NCBI GenBank assembly: GCA_036874045.1
Contig: CM072344.1
Location: forward strand, 13,116,501-13,180,500
Reading direction: 5' to 3'
Source: Cymodocea nodosa
Lineage: Eukaryota; Streptophyta; Magnoliopsida; Alismatales; Cymodoceaceae
DNA length: 64,000 nt
Position numbers and translations under genes: made by a program
In this document: positions 59,401-64,000 of the stretch, in pieces
Position numbering within the stretch: the first letter of the stretch is position 1
Layout of the letters: every line of letters starts with the position of its first letter
Notes under the pieces: model-generated
Seen by the model: the letters and a program-made list of their open reading frames with translations, nothing else
Database searches by the model: none
What the model was told of the DNA's origin: nothing

Positions 59401-62400
59401 GGTTCAATGAGAGTTGTGTTTGTAAGTTTAACGTGCAAAGCTCATGGAACTGGATGTTGCCCATGGTGATAAATGCTTGATAGAAAATAGGTTTTCTAAT
59501 GAGATGTGGATCAACTAGAAGTAGTTGGATGGTTAGGTGAGGTTGTAGGTGTATTCAATAAAGGTTTAGGAGGAATGTGTTAAGGTGGGGATTATACAAA
59601 GGTGATGGGAGGATTGCTTGTAGAAGTAGTTGGAGGAGTACTAGGTAGAGTAGGATTTGGGAGAGGATGTATGCCATCAATATGAAAAGATGGTGGTGGT
59701 GAAGGAGATGTAGAAGAAGGATGTTGCTTAGCTGAAGTTTGTTTCTTGGTTTAAGAATGAGAGGGTAGCATGCACATTCAAAAATTCATAAGGCATTATA
59801 ATTAGGTGGAGTATTGTAGAAAATTTCATAGGAAATATTATTGTTTATGTTTGTATAACACTCTAGGCATCATAGAGTAGAGCAAGACTTTACTAGATCC
59901 TTATTTGCTCCATACTAAAAAGGGATAGGAAAAGAGATGGAATTGCCACCTAGATTAATCTAAGAGAAGATTAAGAAAAACCTATGTGTAATGCATAGAT
60001 ATATGCCAAAAAAAAGAGAGTTTGTGAAGTCTTTCTAACTAGAGAGTTAGGTAAGCATTCTTGATGTGCATAGGGAAGATGTTAAGTACCATACATACCT
60101 AATTTCCTAATCTCTCGAATGTTCTTAAGTATGTAATGTGAGGCATTTTGGTGTCTATTCGTATTAAAAGTAGAAGAAATGAAAAAGAATAATTTTTACT
60201 CATATAGACGAATAAAACTGAAAGTACAGGAGAGAAGTCATGTAAGCATTCCTACGCTCGTATGGTGATGAGTGAGAAATGATCCTTATATGGTCTTAAT
60301 TTAAATGTTTTAATATAGTATGACCAAAACAAATAAACAAAGTAGACAAAGTAATAAGATGCAAAAGGTATGCATGCGATGTAGAATGAGTGGCTCGGGG
60401 ACATGTGAAATGGATTTGTCTATTTTAACCCTTCTTGAGGAAAATCTTAGTTGATTTTTATTAAATTAATTTATTATCACTTGTAAAAATAGAAAACTTA
60501 GTAATAACCTAAAAAATAGGAGAATTATAAAATTTTGTCCCAAGAGATGTGAAGAAGGAAACTAAGGTGTACGTGTGACGTGCAAACTTAATCTTGTATG
60601 ACATATTGGATGCAACCCTATGGCTTCGCTTGACTAAGGAAAATATCCTTAATATAAACTTTATTCTTAGATTTGTGAGATTTTATTAATTCTAGAGATG
60701 AAAAATAATTTAGAAATATTATCTATCTATGATTTTACTATAAGTAGACTTGATTTCTATATGCTATATTTTAAATGGTTAATAAGTTGTTATGAAATAT
60801 TATCTGAAGCGTATGATTAAAGATTACACACGTAACTTTAGAGTCTAGCCGCATGCAAATTCAGATCCATAAAACTATGAAATTCTGGAAACAATAGATA
60901 TATGGCGATGGATGTGATTTTACACTCAAGTTCGGCCATGCACGTAAAAGCAAATCTATGCTGTGGAAAGTGTGCTTCAAGTTCCAAATCATGATACTCT
61001 ATTATAGTTAAAATCATGATTTAGATTTTGTTTGCATATTGTCTAATACAAATCTAAGAGATGATTGCTAAGTATTAGTGATTTTTAACAAACATGAATA
61101 ACAAAATAGTAATATACATGCATGAGTGAAATATGGTATATCACAAATTGATCGAAGAAATGGACATATTTAAGTATAAATTGACAAGCATAACATTCGA
61201 TGCTAGCAAACATGGCATTCAAAGATAGTAATCATCATTAGTTGATCGGGGGAATATGCCTTGAAATGCTAAGTGGTCTACAGAAATACACAAATTTTGG
61301 AAAATTAGATGGAAATTTGCGCCAAACGAAAAATCATGAAACAGGTGCCAAATCAAAGCACATCAAGTTTGCGATCTAAAAAATATATATAACCAAACTA
61401 TTAATGCACATAAGGCCTATAAAACAACATATGAAACTTGGGGTGCATCTAAGATCAATGGCATTATCTACCAATGTAATAGAATTTGCAAATTTATAGA
61501 GAAATGCTCGCTAATCCAAATGATGTAATTTAAGATGCAAATGAAATCAAGAGGTTTGCTTTATGAAAAATTATAAGAAAAAAAAATCAAGTTCACTTGA
61601 AAGGCAGTTGGTGTTTCTAAATTGATGTGCACACCTTATGATAGACACATTTATTTGCAGTTGAAAATAAATTTGAAAATTCAAATCTCCTCAACCATAA
61701 AGCGGATTGGTACAATTCGAAATGCAAATGAAACATCACAGTCCCACTTTCATGGTAAAAATCATGGTCTAGGTGTTTAGGGGTTGATAGAAGTAGGAAA
61801 GTGAGATCAAACTATAGTGGTGCAAATAGTCATTTCTACAAAATGTAGAATGCGCCTACAGCTTGAGAAAATCACGACATAATATAGAAAAATCGAGCTG
61901 ACTTGAAACAAAATTCTAGAGAGAGATGGAGAACATGATAGCATTAAAAAATATAAAGCAGGCATTCAGAGTAGTACATCCGATCGAAATGATTGAAACA
62001 TAATAAAGTAGTTGGGTCTACCTCTAGCTATAAGATAGTAAACATACCTAGAATCTGGAGAATTTTATCTCCACGAATAATGCATACAATTGTGTCATCT
62101 AAGCTTTGTTTGAAATTTGGGATAATTCTCCATTGAAGAAAAATAAGAAACCTTCATGTTATTTACCAGTTTGATAAGAATAATTGGATGAAATATCATG
62201 TTCAATCACAGTTTCGGTAGATGGATAGTGTGCATTAGCTCATTTTGAAAAATCATATCTATAAATCTCTGAATTAAAATGTAATGAAATAAATCACATA
62301 CGAAGCCTGAGAAGTTAAAAAAATGATAGACAAAGATTCCTCTAAACATATCATAATAGAGAGGAGATGGTCAGAGAAGGTGCATCTTAGGAAGATGGTA

Positions 62401-63480
62401 ACATAGGACAACATTTGAGGATTTATAACTTTCCATCCACTAGATGGATTTCAAAGATTAAATAGGTATTGGAAAACTCATCTCGTAAGTATCAACGTAC
62501 TAAAATTTCATCCAAATCCGACTATCAGATCTAGAGACACAAGTAGTTACAAGAGAAGGTGTAGAGAACTACCTATGCTAACGAAACGACAGTGATGGGC
62601 GACATGTGTGACGGAGCAGTGGCGGCACAACAGTGGTGAATGGTGTTTCCATGCACGAACAAAGAGTGGTTGACGTTCAAAAGGGTCGCATGAGCATAAT
62701 AGGGATGTTTGTAGCTTTGGAGTCGCTAAAGAATGCCTCCTCGTTGCTCATGGACAAAGGAAAAATTGAACTCCTAATCTTTCAACCATCATGGTGGGAG
62801 GATGTGGCGATGATGTCCAGCGTGCTAGAGGAGTTGAGTTGGCAACACATGGATGGCTAAGATGTGTTAAATCTAGGCGATGATTAAGTCATGGTCTCTT
62901 AGAGATCAAATTTTTAATCATGCGATCTAAACCATATAATGTGATTTGGATGATTTGATTTTAATCATTGATCTTTGATCGGATCTCATCCATTGGATTT
63001 AAAGTACATCAAATCTTGGTCATTAGATCTAAGCGATCAAACTAAGGATGATGTGATCTAAGTTATCGAATCGAATCTAGTTGACCTAATCTTTATCATT
63101 GATTCCAGATGAAATCTTATCTATTAGATGAAAAGTAGATTAATTTTCAATTATTGGAAGAGATTCAAATGATGTACTTTAGATTGTTAGATTGAAAGAT
63201 GAGATGATACAATTTAAATCATTAGATTGGATCTAGATGGTAAGATCTAGAGTGTTGAATTAGATCTAGGTAGAGGAACGTAGACCATCAAATTTGATTT
63301 AAAATAAGTTGATCGATGTGGCACTAACATAACCAATGACGTGATAATCCACTATTATGTGTCAACTCTTGATTGGTCAAAGGAGTTGACATTAAGTGAG
63401 TTGACCAATGAGAAGTTGTCAAGTGGTGGATGACATGGCGGACGTCATGTAGACGTTAATGTGGCAAAGCAAGATGATGA
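59401..63480. other. AT-rich DNA, nothing firmly recognised
   Basis: 59640-59760 has GGTGG/GAAGG-rich degenerate sequence possibly from the Copia connector. 62880-63300 is rich in GATCTAA/TTGGATCTA words in imperfect repeats. A short ORF at 62633-62860 starts MVNGVSMHEQRVVDVQ; I recognise no family and no supporting structure. Confidence 0.35.
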
Positions 63481-63489
63481 ATGATCATC

Positions 63490-63775
63490 AAACCATTTGG
63501 GCCTACAAAAAGCGATAACGGACCTTTTTAGCTCACGCAAAGGAAATATGGGTCTTTTGACCTAAACAAAAGGTGGTGGACTTTTGAGCCCACGCAGCAA
63601 AATAATGGGCCTCTAGGCCCAACCAAGATAATGGACCTTTGAGCCCGAATAAGGAAGAAAATGAGACGTAAGGCTTGAACAAGGAAAATTATAGGTTGTA
63701 GGGCCTACATAAGAGAGCGATGGATTGTAAGATTCATGCAAAGGGCTAATTATGGGTTTGTAGAAAGGAAATTGA
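63490..63775. repeat. Tandem repeat of about 30-bp units
   Basis: About eight imperfect units of the form (G/A)GGGCCT.TTAGGCCCA followed by AC(A/C)AAG(G/A)AAAATAAT: for example ATGGGCCTCTAGGCCCAACC (63607-63626), GGACCTTTGAGCCC (63633-63646), GGTTGTAGGGCCTA (63695-63708). Each unit's core is a small dyad. Confidence 0.75.
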
Positions 63776-64000
63776 TTCATCTAAGACAAGTTAGGATTAG
63801 TCATTGAGAAGAGATTAAAAATAGGAATGTCAACAGCTTAAATTAGGTAAACGGTTTATAATGTGGCATGCTTTTTGAAAAGCAAATACCCAATGTTTAG
63901 CAAATAATCCAACTTGAAACAATAAGCTACGGGCTGTCTCACCCAGTTGGCGATGATGGCATTTGACAACCATATTTTAAGAAGGGGTGTATGGGCAAGA

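Noticed and set aside
62633..62860. Plus-strand ORF near the right edge
   Set aside because: Short, isolated, no domain recognised; reported only within the unassigned stretch.

Overview
The window is AT-rich, repeat-dominated nuclear DNA of a flowering plant. The evidence is a synaptotagmin gene with GT-AG introns, plant-type Copia, Athila-like Gypsy, hAT and FAR1/MULE elements, and initiator-Met and Asp tRNA primer sites. Species cannot be told from sequence alone. Only one conventional host gene is visible. No tRNA, rRNA or CRISPR array was recognised.

Layout. 1-6635 (minus) is a SYT1/2/3-class synaptotagmin, 11 exons resolved, the last cut by the window edge; its long first intron holds a decayed Copia fragment. 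6.8-10.1 kb is mostly featureless AT-rich DNA with a GA microsatellite, a decayed acidic/coiled-coil coding fragment and a SINE-like repeat. 10.15-16.93 kb (minus) is a fossil FAR1/MULE transposase split by a nearly complete Copia element (11388-16441) with matching 5-bp target duplications (TTAAG). 18.78-19.66 kb is a tandem array of about 83-bp units. 20938-28549 is a decayed hAT transposon containing two ~2-kb solo LTRs in opposite orientations, each with its own 5-bp target duplication.

28.56-49.97 kb is dominated by one LTR family (2.0-2.25 kb) in both orientations, and by an Athila-like Gypsy element with 5' LTR 31458-33689, an Asp-tRNA primer site, a 13-kb interior and a truncated 3' LTR 46844-47959. 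Its interior has an unusual order: zinc knuckle-protease-RT-RNase H-integrase, then an acidic/coiled-coil ORF, then the capsid (gag) ORF, then a 380-codon F-box-like ORF. Each ORF boundary carries the same GTTGAGTTA...TAACTCAAC dyad that also occurs in the LTRs. All its interruptions that I can place in pol, gag and the F-box ORF are in-frame stops.

50-60 kb holds Copia fossils, a tandem SINE-like repeat split by two further solo LTRs (52820-54370, divergent; 54519-56770), and a 23-base C run. 60-64 kb is mostly unassigned, with a ~30-bp tandem repeat near the end.

The best candidate for something undescribed is the Athila-like element: pol-before-gag order, an F-box-type gene inside the element, and a repeated dyad marking every ORF junction.
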